64,000 bases of DNA from Brevibacillus sedimenti (GTDB lineage: Bacteria > Bacillota > Bacilli > Brevibacillales > Brevibacillaceae), in assembly GCF_020923495.1 (NCBI RefSeq), contig NZ_CP064048.1:335501-399500 (forward strand), written 5' to 3'. The notes under the pieces were generated by a model. That model ran no database searches and was not told where the DNA came from. It saw nothing but the letters and a program-made list of their open reading frames with translations. This document shows positions 17,204-26,187 of the stretch, in pieces. A program made the translations under genes and the position numbers. The stretch's first letter is position 1; each line of letters starts with the position of its first letter.

Positions 17204-18424
17204 CTATGTCGCATAATCAGGAGCGAACAGTTTTTTCAGCACCAGCGTGACCGCGCCGATCGCCGTGGCGTGATCGCCCAGCCTGGAGAGTGTGATGGAC
17301 GCGGCTTCTGCGGGCGTCTGCAGCGCCCGGTTGCGCACCGTCTCGTTGACCGCCTGCAGCAGAAAATCTCCCGCTTTGGCCACTCCTCCGCCGATGATCA
17401 CCCGTGCCGGATTAAGGACGTTGATTACAGCGGCGATCCCGATGCCCAGGTAACGTCCCGCAGCCTGCAGCACCTCAATGGCCAGCGCATCCCCCTGCAG
17501 CGCGGCTGCATGGACGGTTTCGCCAGTGACCGCATCCAAGTCTCCGCCCGCCAGTTCGGCGATGATGCTTGTTCGGCCCCGCTGCAGCTCCGCCTTGGCC
17601 CTGCCGGCGATCGCCGGACCGGAGGCGAGGGCTTGCAGACAGCCGTAGTTTCCGCAACTGCACTGCGGCCCTGCGGGATCGACAGTGATGTGACCCAACT
17701 CGCCGGCCGTGTGGGTGGTTCCGTCAAACAGCTTTCGGTCGATGATGATCCCGGCCCCGACCCCCCGTCCTACATTGACGCAGACGAAGTGATCGATATT
17801 CTGGCCGCTGCCGAACCAGCTTTCGCCCAGCGCCATGGCCCGCACGTCATTTTCCACTTCCACCGGCAGTCCAAACGCAGTCTGCAGGCTCTCACGAATC
17901 GGAACGTTGCGCAGGTTCAGGTTGGGGGCGTAGATCGACACCCCTTCGGCCGGATTGACCAATCCGTGCATCCCTACGCCAATCCCGATCACGGACGCTT
18001 TGTTCAACCGATTCCGGTCCATGATGCTGCGGACAGCCTCTGTCAGCAGTGCCAGCAGCCGTTCGCCGGTCAGGCCGGCGGGCATGCTGACCCTAAGCGA
18101 GTCGAGCATCTCCGCATCCAAATTGGTCAGCACCAGTTTGATGTCTTGCGTTCCCACGTCGATGCCGATTACCTGAAATGCCTGAGCATGAATGCGCAGC
18201 AAAATGGGTTTGCGGCCGCCGCTGGAGACGCCCAGATCGCTTTCGATCACCAGACCGGATTCCAGCAGTTCGCCGACGATATTCGTAACCGTCGGAGCGG
18301 TCAACTGCGTCCGTTTTGCAATGTCGGCGCGGGAAATGGGCCCTTCGGTGCGGATGACGTTCAGGATCAGCGACTTGTTCAGCGATTTCATCAGCTGAAA
18401 GCTTCCTGCCATGCCTCGGACCAT
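17204..18424 (-). CDS. ROK-family regulator of the galactose operon
   Basis: A 406-residue repressor. An N-terminal winged helix (residues about 10-70, ISRADIAKRTQLTAPTVTNIVGEL) is followed by a ROK domain with GIGVGMHGLVNP, VENDVRAMALGE, GRGVGAGIIIDRKLFDG and the zinc-binding CSCGNYGCLQAL. The ATG at 18424 has an AAAGGAGGG site 6 nt upstream. It is the last gene after galKTE-pgcA and the M24-like gene, 111 bp behind the latter. An AT-rich palindrome over the galK -10 box is a candidate target. The inducer is likely a galactose- or glucose-derived sugar (inference). Confidence 0.88.
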   Translation of the reverse strand: MVRGMAGSFQLMKSLNKSLILNVIRTEGPISRADIAKRTQLTAPTVTNIVGELLESGLVIESDLGVSSGGRKPILLRIHAQAFQVIGIDVGTQDIKLVLTNLDAEMLDSLRVSMPAGLTGERLLALLTEAVRSIMDRNRLNKASVIGIGVGMHGLVNPAEGVSIYAPNLNLRNVPIRESLQTAFGLPVEVENDVRAMALGESWFGSGQNIDHFVCVNVGRGVGAGIIIDRKLFDGTTHTAGELGHITVDPAGPQCSCGNYGCLQALASGPAIAGRAKAELQRGRTSIIAELAGGDLDAVTGETVHAAALQGDALAIEVLQAAGRYLGIGIAAVINVLNPARVIIGGGVAKAGDFLLQAVNETVRNRALQTPAEAASITLSRLGDHATAIGAVTLVLKKLFAPDYAT

Positions 18425-18535
18425 GCATATCCCTCCTTTTACGTCAGCGTGCCCGATGTGCACAATCCACACACCAGTGATACCACAAGCCGCTGTCCGG
18501 TGCCAGTCCGGTCATTTGTTCCGCTGTCTTTAGAC

Positions 18536-19618
18536 CTAGCGGATCAGGATGTCCGGCCGCAGGTACGTCCGCCCTTCGCTTGCCGCCTCCATGTACACCC
18601 ATTCGCCCGTGTGCGTGATGAATTCAATCTCTTCCTCGTGAACGAGGAAGGTATCTTCCATCTTGATGCCGCGAATCGACGGATTCCAGGCGTAGGCCTG
18701 CTGCGCCCGGACGACGCCTGTTTCGCCCGGACCGACGAGAAATTCGCGGGGGACGTATCCGCTTGGCCCTCCCTGATGCAGCAGCTGCCAGTCGTCAGGG
18801 TATCCCGCCCGTTTGTACGCTTCAATCCCCCGCTGCAGGATGTCCGCCAGCTTCGCCCCCGGTCGCGTCGCCGCAATCATCGCCACCTCGATCTCCGCCA
18901 GCTTCCGCTTGTTTTCTTCCAACTCGGGCGCAAGGTCCCCGAAATGGACGAAGCGGGTGGCGTTTGCCACCAGTCCCCCTTTTTCCGCACACAACACGAG
19001 CATGGCGTAGCGATCCAGCTGCTTCTCCGTCGGAATTGGATGGCGATAACGGAAAATCCGCTCGTCCGTGGCGACCAACAGCACCTGCGGGTTGATTCCT
19101 TCTCTCAGCAGCTTGGCCGCGAGATGGGCGGCGATTTCGTGCTCCGTCCACCCCCGCTGGAGCTCCCGGCAGGTGGCTTCGAGCGCCTTGGCCGCCGTTT
19201 GCCCCAGCTGGCGGTAGCGCTCCATCTCCTCGCCTGTCAGCGTGGACCTGATCTGCGCCAGTTCACTGGCCACATTGGGCAGGTGATGGAACCAGACGTC
19301 GGCACCCACAGCTTTTCCCGCGCACAACTGCAGGATCGCTTCATCGGTTCCTTCATACCATTCAGGCGTGACGAACTCGCAGCCAAAGCCGGCCAGTTCC
19401 TCGTCACGAATGCGGGCGGCTTCCATCCGCGTTGTAATGCAGTACATGCGGTCGGACAGGATCAGCAGGTCCGCCACGCCCAACTCCGTCGTGTTGACGA
19501 TGTGGTTGTCCCCTCCTCCGGTCGCCCAGGCGAAATTGGACCGTGTGCGGAGCAGCACCCCGTCCAGATTTTGCGCGTTCAAAAACGCCCGTATTTTCGT
19601 TACTGCCTCAGTGGGCAT
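18536..19618 (-). CDS. M24-family (pita-bread fold) protein with missing metal ligands
   Basis: A 360-residue protein with the two-domain layout of Xaa-Pro peptidases and creatinase: an N-terminal creatinase-like domain (residues 1-130) and a C-terminal pita-bread domain. In true M24 peptidases two Asp ligands lie in a vDxG...DiTR stretch. Here that stretch reads MLVLCAEKGGLVANATRFVHFG, so both positions are non-acidic (near Cys210 and Asn219). The His (LLHQGGPSGY) and Glu (IKMEDTF) positions remain. The ATG at 19618 overlaps the pgcA stop by 11 bp, so the two are translationally coupled. A metal-independent creatinase-like hydrolase is one alternative; the role in a galactose operon is unknown. 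Confidence 0.75.
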   Translation of the reverse strand: MPTEAVTKIRAFLNAQNLDGVLLRTRSNFAWATGGGDNHIVNTTELGVADLLILSDRMYCITTRMEAARIRDEELAGFGCEFVTPEWYEGTDEAILQLCAGKAVGADVWFHHLPNVASELAQIRSTLTGEEMERYRQLGQTAAKALEATCRELQRGWTEHEIAAHLAAKLLREGINPQVLLVATDERIFRYRHPIPTEKQLDRYAMLVLCAEKGGLVANATRFVHFGDLAPELEENKRKLAEIEVAMIAATRPGAKLADILQRGIEAYKRAGYPDDWQLLHQGGPSGYVPREFLVGPGETGVVRAQQAYAWNPSIRGIKMEDTFLVHEEEIEFITHTGEWVYMEAASEGRTYLRPDILIR

Positions 19619-21323
19619 GGCACAGGTCACTTCCTTTCGTCATTCCGATAAACTGCAAAACGTCCGTTTTCAAGCGGTTGAGCCGTTCGCTCGCATCAGC
19701 CGCATCCGTTCCCTTTACGCCAAAGTAAAACTTGATCTTCGGCTCCGTGCCGGAAGGACGGGCCGCAAACCACGAACCGTCCGCGAGCAGGACTTTGATT
19801 ACGTCGGCCGGCGGCAGCCCATCAATTCCGGGCAGATAATCCTTGCGTGCGGTCACCGCAGCATCACCCACCCGTTCAGGCGGCTCTTTGCGCAGGCGCT
19901 CCATCAGCTGCTGGATTCGCTTGGCACCCTCCCGGCCAGTCCACGTGAACGATACCAGCGCTTCCTGATAAAACCCTACCTGTTCATACAGCGCCAGCAG
20001 CACCTGATGCAGGCTTTTCCCCTGCTTGGCGTAGTAGGCTGCCATCTCCGCCGTCAACATGCACGCCTGCACCCCGTCCTTGTCGCGGCAAAAATCGCCG
20101 ATCAGATAGCCGCAGCTCTCCTCGTAGCCAAAGAGAAACGTCTTCTCTCCCGTCTTCTCCCACTGCCGGATGGCTTCCGCGATATGCTTGAAGCCGGTCA
20201 GCGTCTCCACTGTTTCCACGCCGTACCGGGCGGCAATCGCGGCGCCCATCTCCGATGTGACGATCGTCTTCACGATCGCCCCGTTGCCGGGCAGCGCTTG
20301 TCGTTTTGCACGCTGGGACAGGATGTAGTCGAGCAGCAGCGCTCCCAACTGGTTGCCGGTCAGGCAGACAAATGCGCCGCTGCCGTCCCGCACCGCGACG
20401 CCAACGCGGTCGGCATCGGGGTCGGTGGCCATGGCCAGGTCGGCTTCCGTCTTTTCGGCCGTCTCGATCGCCAAGGCGAACGCCGCCGGGTCTTCCGGAT
20501 TGGGAGAGGCCACTGTCGGAAAATCGGCATCGGGCCGCTCCTGCTCCGGCACGACGGTCACATGCCGGAAGCCGATGTCGAGCAGCGCCCTCTGCACCGG
20601 CGCGCTGCCCGTTCCGTGCAGCGGCGTGTAGACGACGCGGTAGTCTGCGTTGTTCTCCCGGGATTGGAATGCCAACGTGCGCAGCCGGGCGGCATAGGCC
20701 TCGTCCATCGCTGCGCCTATCTCTTCCAGCAGCCCCTGTGCCGCAGCATCCTCCGCGTCCGCCAGCGGCACCGCCAGTTCGTCCACGTCCGCCAATTCCG
20801 CTGCGATTACCTCCGCCGCGTCCGCGGTAAGCTGGGCACCGTCGGCTCCGTACAGCTTGCAGCCGTTGTATTCGGGCGGATTGTGACTCGCCGTGATCAT
20901 GATCCCGGCGGCCGCCCCCAGATGGCGAACGGCAAAGGAGAGTTCCGGCGTGGGACGCACACCTTCAAACAAATACGCCTTTACCTGGTTGGCCGCCAGG
21001 ACCAGCGCCGCCTCCCGGGCAAATGCGGAAGACTGTCGCCGGGAGTCGTACGCGATGACCACTCCCCGCCGCATCGCAGCGTCCCCCTGCCGGACGAGGA
21101 AACGAGCCAGGGACTGCGTCACCTTGCGGACCGTGTAGCGGTTCATCCGGTTGGTGCCGGCTCCCAGAACGCCGCGCAGTCCGCCGGTGCCAAACGTCAG
21201 CGACTGGTAAAACCGATCTTCGATTTCACGCTCGTCTCCTTCGATTTGGAACAGTTCCCGTCTCAGGTCCGGGTCCAGCTCCTCATGCCGAAGCCATCGT
21301 TCGTATTCTGCCTGCGCGTTCAT
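19608..21323 (-). CDS. pgcA: Alpha-D-phosphohexomutase (phosphoglucomutase/phosphomannomutase)
   Basis: A 571-residue enzyme interconverting glucose-1-phosphate and glucose-6-phosphate. All four domain signatures are present: FGTGGLRG, the phosphoserine loop TASHNPPEYNG, the metal loop DPDADRVG, the sugar-recognition GYEESCGYLIGD and the phosphate-binding RPSGTEPKIKFY. The ATG at 21323 follows GAGGAGGGG. It lies 24 bp after galE, completing the route from galactose to glycolysis within one operon. Similarity to B. subtilis PgcA is high in these motifs. Confidence 0.95.
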   Translation of the reverse strand: MNAQAEYERWLRHEELDPDLRRELFQIEGDEREIEDRFYQSLTFGTGGLRGVLGAGTNRMNRYTVRKVTQSLARFLVRQGDAAMRRGVVIAYDSRRQSSAFAREAALVLAANQVKAYLFEGVRPTPELSFAVRHLGAAAGIMITASHNPPEYNGCKLYGADGAQLTADAAEVIAAELADVDELAVPLADAEDAAAQGLLEEIGAAMDEAYAARLRTLAFQSRENNADYRVVYTPLHGTGSAPVQRALLDIGFRHVTVVPEQERPDADFPTVASPNPEDPAAFALAIETAEKTEADLAMATDPDADRVGVAVRDGSGAFVCLTGNQLGALLLDYILSQRAKRQALPGNGAIVKTIVTSEMGAAIAARYGVETVETLTGFKHIAEAIRQWEKTGEKTFLFGYEESCGYLIGDFCRDKDGVQACMLTAEMAAYYAKQGKSLHQVLLALYEQVGFYQEALVSFTWTGREGAKRIQQLMERLRKEPPERVGDAAVTARKDYLPGIDGLPPADVIKVLLADGSWFAARPSGTEPKIKFYFGVKGTDAADASERLNRLKTDVLQFIGMTKGSDLCHAH

Positions 21324-21347
21324 TTCACATCTGCCCCTCCTCTCTCT

Positions 21348-22343
21348 TTACCGGTCCACACTGGCGTAGCCGTGCGGGTGGCGGCGGTGCCAGTTCCACG
21401 CGCTCGCGATGATCGTCTCCAGCTCAGGGCAGCGCGGCTGCCAGTTGAGCAGCCGTTTCGCCTTATCGGCGGAAGCGACCAGCACGGCCGGGTCGCCCGC
21501 CCGCCGGGGGCTAACTTTGGCGGGAATCGGATGGCCCGTCACCTTCCGCGCGGTGTCGATCACCTGTTTCACGGAAAAGCCCGTGCCGTTGCCCAGGTTG
21601 AACACATCGCTCCGGTTGTGCGTGCGGAGGTAGTTCAGGGCGAGCCGGTGTGCGTTCGCCAGGTCCATGACGTGCACGTAATCGCGAATGCAGGTCCCGT
21701 CTTCGGTCGGGTAATCGTCGCCAAACATCTCGATCTGCTCCCGCCGCCCCAGCGCTACCTGCAGGACGAGCGGAATCAGGTGGCTCTCCGGCTCGTGGTC
21801 TTCCCCGATCAGCGCATCCGGGTGGGCGCCGGCCGCGTTGAAGTAGCGCAGCGAGATCGACTTCAGTCCGTACGCCTGGTCGCACCAGCGAAACATCTTT
21901 TCCATGGCCAGCTTGGTCTCGCCGTACGGATTGGTGGGCACCGTCGGGTCTTCTTCCCGGATCGGGATGCGCTCAGGTTCGCCGTAGACGGCCGCTGTCG
22001 ATGAAAAGACCACCTTGCGGACGCCGTGCTCCAGCATCGCCGACACCAGGGTATGAGTGCCGATCACGTTGTTGTCGTAATAGCCAAGCGGATCGCGGAC
22101 ACTCTCCCCGACGAGCGATTTGGCCGCGAAGTGAATCACCGCTTCGATCTCATGGGCGCGGAACACCTCGTCCAGAAACCGCCGGTCCCGGATGTCTCCG
22201 CGGTACAGCGTGCCGCCAAGCACGGCCCGCTCGTGTCCTGTGCGGAGGTTATCCACCACGACGACCTCTTCGCCGTGGGCGAGCAGCTCCGCCACGGTGT
22301 GACTGCCGATATACCCTGTTCCACCTGTCACCAGAATCGCCAT
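21348..22343 (-). CDS. galE: UDP-glucose 4-epimerase
   Basis: A 331-residue short-chain dehydrogenase/reductase family enzyme with NAD-binding GGTGYIGSHT, the catalytic Ser in SSTAAVYG and the YxxxK pair in NPYGETKLAMEK. Sugar-nucleotide contacts LRYFNAAGAHPDALIGEDH and DYPTEDGTCIRDYVHVMDLA are typical of GalE. The ATG at 22343 overlaps the galT stop (TAATG), which indicates translational coupling. It interconverts UDP-galactose and UDP-glucose for the Leloir pathway and wall polysaccharide synthesis. Confidence 0.96.
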   Translation of the reverse strand: MAILVTGGTGYIGSHTVAELLAHGEEVVVVDNLRTGHERAVLGGTLYRGDIRDRRFLDEVFRAHEIEAVIHFAAKSLVGESVRDPLGYYDNNVIGTHTLVSAMLEHGVRKVVFSSTAAVYGEPERIPIREEDPTVPTNPYGETKLAMEKMFRWCDQAYGLKSISLRYFNAAGAHPDALIGEDHEPESHLIPLVLQVALGRREQIEMFGDDYPTEDGTCIRDYVHVMDLANAHRLALNYLRTHNRSDVFNLGNGTGFSVKQVIDTARKVTGHPIPAKVSPRRAGDPAVLVASADKAKRLLNWQPRCPELETIIASAWNWHRRHPHGYASVDR

Positions 22344-23341
22344 TATGCGCCGCCTCCCTCGGGCAATCGCCCATCTTTTTGCAAAAACCGCCGATACGCT
22401 TCCCGCAGCCGGGGCGCCGTCTCTTCCACGGACTGCGGATTGGTCGCCGCCCACGCTCCCATCTCCGAAGAGGCGTAGAACTTGATTTTGTCCCGATCCC
22501 GCAGCGGCGTGTAAAACTCGATGTGGAAATGGTAATAGTCCTCCACGTCGTCGCCGTTGACGGGGCGTTGGTGCATGACCATCATGTACGGGAACAGCCT
22601 ATCGAACAGTTGATCCATCGCTCCGGTGGTGTCGCGAAGGATCGCGGCCAGGCTGCGTTTTTCCTCCGCAGTAAAATCGGTGATCGCCGTTTTGTGCTGT
22701 TTGCTGACGATAAACACGCCGTACGGGTAATCCGTAAAAAAGGGCAGGTAGGCGAGAAAGTGGTCGTTCTCGATGATGACCCGCTGTTGGAAGTTCTTCT
22801 CCTCGTCATTCATCTGGCACAGCAGGCACTTGCCCGTCTCTTGATAGTGCAGCTTGCAGCTTTCCAGCTCCTGCCTGATTTTCAGCGGCATTTTGGAGTA
22901 GGCGTAAATCTGTCCGTGCGGATGGGGCATGGTGACCCCACATTCTTCGCCCCGGTTTTCAAAAATCAGCACGTACTGGTGGCGAGGGTCTTTTTCCAGT
23001 TCAGCAAAACGCTCTGCCCACAGGTCGACCAGCTTGACGATATGATCAACAGAAAGTTCCGGCAATGTTTTCGTGTGATCGGGCGAGTACAAAATCACCT
23101 CGCACTTCCCGTACGACTTCGCCGTTCGGTACAGGGAGGTCTGCACCGGGTCCGGTTCCGGCGGATCGGGCGTCAGCACGGGAAAATCGTTGTCGTACTT
23201 GTACACGTCGTAGTGGTCCGGCACCTTGCCCGAGCCCGGGCAAAACGGGCAGTAATCCTTGGGCATGTGCGGACGGTGCTGCCTGTTGGACGCCACCATC
23301 GTCCAGTCGCGCAGCAGGGGATTGTAGCGCAGTTCAGCCAT
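22343..23341 (-). CDS. galT: Galactose-1-phosphate uridylyltransferase (HIT-type)
   Basis: A 332-residue enzyme transferring UMP from UDP-glucose to galactose-1-phosphate. The nucleophile is in HPHGQIYA and the zinc site includes CPFCPGS. The length matches the GalT type of E. coli and many GC-rich Gram-positives rather than the roughly 500-residue form of B. subtilis. The ATG at 23341 follows AAGGAGG. It sits between galK (54 bp gap) and galE (1-bp overlap). Confidence 0.95.
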   Translation of the reverse strand: MAELRYNPLLRDWTMVASNRQHRPHMPKDYCPFCPGSGKVPDHYDVYKYDNDFPVLTPDPPEPDPVQTSLYRTAKSYGKCEVILYSPDHTKTLPELSVDHIVKLVDLWAERFAELEKDPRHQYVLIFENRGEECGVTMPHPHGQIYAYSKMPLKIRQELESCKLHYQETGKCLLCQMNDEEKNFQQRVIIENDHFLAYLPFFTDYPYGVFIVSKQHKTAITDFTAEEKRSLAAILRDTTGAMDQLFDRLFPYMMVMHQRPVNGDDVEDYYHFHIEFYTPLRDRDKIKFYASSEMGAWAATNPQSVEETAPRLREAYRRFLQKDGRLPEGGGA

Positions 23342-23395
23342 TGGCCAGATTCCTCCTTGCTCTCGTTCATCTCTTATTCAGCATGCGTGCAGCCG

Positions 23396-24592
23396 TTACG
23401 CGGTAGGAGGCAGGACGATTTCGCCCGCTCCGTCTCCGAGCTCGCACACGTAAAAGTCGGGTACCAGCCCTGTGGCTTGCCTGTAACGTCCGGCAACCTG
23501 ACGCTTGAACGCGTCCACGGCGTCCGCCTGCACCAGACTGACCGTGCAGCCGCCGAACCCTGCCCCCGTCATGCGGGTGCCGATGCAGCCGTCAGCCTGT
23601 GCCGCCGCTTCAAACAGCGCATCCAGTTCGCCCCCGGTCACTTCGTACAGGTCGCGCAGCGATTCATGCGAAGCTTTCATCAGGCGGCCGAACGCGTGCA
23701 GATCACCGGCTGCCAGGCATTGCGCCGCCTGGATGACCCGCTCGTTTTCGGCGACTACATGCTCCACCCGCCTGCGAATCACCTCGTTGGAGAGGGACGT
23801 GCTGACCTGCCGCCACTCGTTGCCGGAAAGATCGCCCAGCGAGCGGAGATGCGGCAGACGCTTCTGCAGTTCGCTTAATCCTTCCTCGCACTCCCGGCGG
23901 CGTTCGTTGTACGTGGAGTCGGTCAAGGACCGCCGCTTGTTGGAGTTGGTAATCACCAGCTTGTATCCGTCGATGCGAAACGGCACGTATTCGTAAGTCA
24001 GCGTGTCGCATTTCAGCATGATTGCATGCTCCTTTTTCCCCATCCCGACCGCGAATTGATCCATGATCCCGCAGCGCACCCCGACAAAGCGGTTTTCCGC
24101 CCGCTGCGCCAGTTTGACCAGTTCCATCATCGGCATGTCGATCCCCGCCAGGGCGGTCACGGCCACAGCGGCCGCCAATTCCACGGAAGCCGAAGACGAC
24201 AGGCCCGCCCCGTTGGGAATGTTTCCGAAAAACAGCAAATCGGCCCCCTTCAGCAGCGGAGCGCATTCCGGCAGCGCCGTCAGTTCATGTACAACACCCT
24301 TGGGATAATTGGCCCATCCGTCTTCTGCCCGGTAGACGATGCGGGACGCTTCACACGAGGTTTTCCCGGGAAAATTGACGGAAGCAAACCGGTACACCCC
24401 GTCCTGCCGGGGAGCGGCCAGCGCCCAGGTACCGTACGTGAGGGCGGCGGGAAACACATAACCCCCGTTGTAATCGGTATGCTCCCCGATCAGATTGACC
24501 CGCCCCGGCGCAAAGAAGACGCGGACGTCTTCCCGTATGCCAAACTCCTCGCGAAATCTCGCGTGCAGCTGTGCGTAGATCTCCACAGACAT
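23396..24592 (-). CDS. galK: Galactokinase
   Basis: A 398-residue GHMP kinase phosphorylating galactose with ATP. The galactokinase signature GRVNLIGEHTDYNGG, the ATP-binding GAGLSSSASVELA and the third motif GAGFGGCTVSL are intact. The ATG at 24592 follows GGAGAAAGG. It is the first gene of galKTE-pgcA-M24-ROK and lies about 130 bp downstream of a clear sigma-A promoter overlapped by a palindrome. Confidence 0.96.
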   Translation of the reverse strand: MSVEIYAQLHARFREEFGIREDVRVFFAPGRVNLIGEHTDYNGGYVFPAALTYGTWALAAPRQDGVYRFASVNFPGKTSCEASRIVYRAEDGWANYPKGVVHELTALPECAPLLKGADLLFFGNIPNGAGLSSSASVELAAAVAVTALAGIDMPMMELVKLAQRAENRFVGVRCGIMDQFAVGMGKKEHAIMLKCDTLTYEYVPFRIDGYKLVITNSNKRRSLTDSTYNERRRECEEGLSELQKRLPHLRSLGDLSGNEWRQVSTSLSNEVIRRRVEHVVAENERVIQAAQCLAAGDLHAFGRLMKASHESLRDLYEVTGGELDALFEAAAQADGCIGTRMTGAGFGGCTVSLVQADAVDAFKRQVAGRYRQATGLVPDFYVCELGDGAGEIVLPPTA

Positions 24593-24721
24593 CACCCTTT
24601 CCTTTCTCCTCTCGCCGGCATGATGTCGGCGGCAGCCCTTTCGATTCCAGGTGCTTGCCAACGTCAACCCCTGCTTTTCCGGCTGCCAACCGGCAGGGCC
24701 GTGGAGAGTGGGAAACATACT

Positions 24722-24741
24722 TTATTAAATTAATTAAATAA
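24722..24741 (-). promoter_or_regulatory. Candidate ROK operator over the galK promoter
   Basis: TTATTAAATTAATTAAATAA is a near-perfect palindrome (18 of 20 positions symmetric) overlapping the -10 box. Its TTATT...AAATAA ends resemble NagC/Mlc-type ROK sites. Assignment to the operon's ROK gene is inferred. Confidence 0.6.
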
Positions 24742-24766
24742 TACTACGCACAAAGCTGATTCTCAA
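24738..24766 (-). promoter_or_regulatory. Sigma-A promoter of the gal operon
   Basis: Minus-strand TTGAGA, a 17-bp spacer and TATTAT. Confidence 0.75.
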
Positions 24767-24796
24767 TCATTGATTTTTTTGTTAGGGACGCCCTAC

Positions 24797-25138
24797 TCAG
24801 TACCTTTTGTCTTTCGTGTAGATAAACTGCGGACTCATGAACGACGTAATCATTACTTTTGATTTGTCATTCTTCACTTCATATATGCGTTCGCCATGTT
24901 GTGTTTGCCCGATCAGTTTGCCAAACGTAAAGGCTGCCGGATCAGCAGAAATATCCCAGTAGTAAACATCACCATTGATCGTTACCTTACTGATGGAATA
25001 TTCAGTGCCATTAAAAACCACCACTTGTACGTTGCGTTCTAACGAATATGTGGGGACGTTGAGCAGCTTGTAAATATTAAGGCTTACGAGCAATAGGATG
25101 ATAAAAAATGCACAAATGATAAAGATTTTTCCCTTCAT
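24797..25138 (-). CDS. Small single-pass membrane protein, unknown
   Basis: 113 residues with an N-terminal hydrophobic segment (IFIICAFFIILLLVSLNIY) and an extracytoplasmic beta-rich tail of about 85 residues. I do not recognise the family. The gene is visibly AT-rich compared with its neighbours, suggesting acquisition. The ATG at 25138 has only a close GAGG four nt upstream; an AAGGAG lies further away. It lies upstream of galK on the same strand with no obvious terminator between them, but the gal promoter starts after its stop. Confidence 0.6.
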   Translation of the reverse strand: MKGKIFIICAFFIILLLVSLNIYKLLNVPTYSLERNVQVVVFNGTEYSISKVTINGDVYYWDISADPAAFTFGKLIGQTQHGERIYEVKNDKSKVMITSFMSPQFIYTKDKRY

Positions 25139-25267
25139 ATATCCTCATCAGCTCCTTGGCAGCAATTAACGTTTTACTTGCGGGCAACTCCGGCGGATGG
25201 AGTCGTACCCTCTCTTTTCGTGGCCCAATCATTACGCATCCGCCGCTGCCGTCATTTTGCTCCCGGC

Positions 25268-25978
25268 TCAATGGCCGGGCCGTTCCAACATCAGCGTATG
25301 TAGCGCCGCTTTCACCGCCGCCACCTTCGCCTCGTCCACGGGCTTTTGCGCCTGGCCGTCTTCGCGGACGCCGGTGCCGAAATGGACTTCCGTCGCGCCG
25401 GTAGAGCGGATCACATCAGCCATCGTCGTCAGCGTCAGTCCGCTGCCGGCCATGATGGACAGATGCGTCCCCGCGGTCAACCGCACCAGGTCGGCGATCC
25501 GCTCCGCTCCGTCCAGCGCGCTTTTTTGTCCCCCGGATGTGAGAATCCGCCGCACCTGCGGATAGTGAAGCAGCACGCTTGCCGCTCCCAATTGGTCGGC
25601 GGCTTCGTCAAAGGCGCGGTGGAACGTGACGTCCAGCCCTTCCGCTTCGGCCAAAAGCTCTTCTAGCGCTGCCGTATCCACCTCACCCTGCGGCGTCAGG
25701 GCGCCGAGGACGATGCCCGCCGCACCGCTCTCGCGGATGACGCGGATGTCTTCGCGCATTACCCGCAGATCGTCGGCCGTGTAGCAAAACGACTGGCTGT
25801 GCGGCCGTACCATGACGTTGACCGGGATGGAGACGGCTTTGACCACCGCGTCGATCAAACCGCAGCTGGGCGTCACGCCCCCTTCCAGGATGCCGCTGAT
25901 CAGCTCAATCCGATCCGCCCCTCCCCGCTCTGCCCGTTTGGCGTCCTCCACTGTCGTCGCTATCACTTCCAATACCAT
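25268..25978 (-). CDS. cutC: CutC family protein (copper homeostasis CutC)
   Basis: A 236-residue TIM-barrel protein of the CutC family. It begins LEVIATTVEDAKRAERGGADRIEL and has the conserved VMVRPHSQSFCY, TFHRAFDEA, ILTSGGQ and IMAGSGL stretches. CutC was linked genetically to copper tolerance in E. coli, but its biochemical role is still unsettled. The ATG at 25978 is preceded by a GGAGG-type site. It is monocistronic and divergent from the queuosine operon. Confidence 0.92.
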   Translation of the reverse strand: MVLEVIATTVEDAKRAERGGADRIELISGILEGGVTPSCGLIDAVVKAVSIPVNVMVRPHSQSFCYTADDLRVMREDIRVIRESGAAGIVLGALTPQGEVDTAALEELLAEAEGLDVTFHRAFDEAADQLGAASVLLHYPQVRRILTSGGQKSALDGAERIADLVRLTAGTHLSIMAGSGLTLTTMADVIRSTGATEVHFGTGVREDGQAQKPVDEAKVAAVKAALHTLMLERPGH

Positions 25979-26083
25979 CGCACTTCCTCCGTTCTCGTGT
26001 CTTGCATAGGTAACTGGCCGCAGCCGATCGGACTGATGTAGCAAGCCAAATAACGGCAGTCCGCGCTGACGGCAAAAATAGTG

Positions 26084-26089
26084 TATAAT
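26084..26089 (+). promoter_or_regulatory. -10 element of the queCDEF operon
   Basis: A perfect TATAAT lies about 60 bp upstream of the preQ1 aptamer. The -35 region at 17 bp is poor. Confidence 0.5.
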
Positions 26090-26135
26090 CAGAATAGCCA
26101 TGCCCATACCGACTGACAACTGCATACTGGAAAAT

Positions 26136-26151
26136 CCATGCGCACGCATGG
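26136..26151 (+). other. Perfect hairpin preceding the preQ1 aptamer
   Basis: CCATGCG-CA-CGCATGG forms a 7-bp stem with a 2-nt loop as written; steric limits would open at least the top pair. It abuts the first stem of the riboswitch and is not part of the known class I consensus. Confidence 0.4.
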
Positions 26152-26187
26152 GAGAGGTTCGCGAACTCCCTCTATAAAAAACTAAGG
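26149..26187 (+). promoter_or_regulatory. Class I preQ1 riboswitch
   Basis: GGAGAGGTTCGCGAACTCCC, then TCTATAAAAAACTAAGG, matches the class I consensus: a P1 stem GAGAGG/CCTCT, then the A-rich tail with the CTAAGG pseudoknot strand. It precedes queC, the classic location. Confidence 0.92.

Noticed and set aside
16718-19651. 977-codon plus-strand open frame opposite the ligase, ROK and M24 genes
   Set aside because: It spans three real genes and a terminator on the other strand, has no recognisable domain and no start signal.
18813-22004. Long plus-strand frames opposite pgcA and galE
   Set aside because: They are mirror frames of GC-rich genes with conserved active sites on the minus strand.
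25077-25271. 64-codon minus-strand frame between cutC and the small membrane protein
   Set aside because: It overlaps the start of the small membrane protein in another frame and lacks a recognisable domain.
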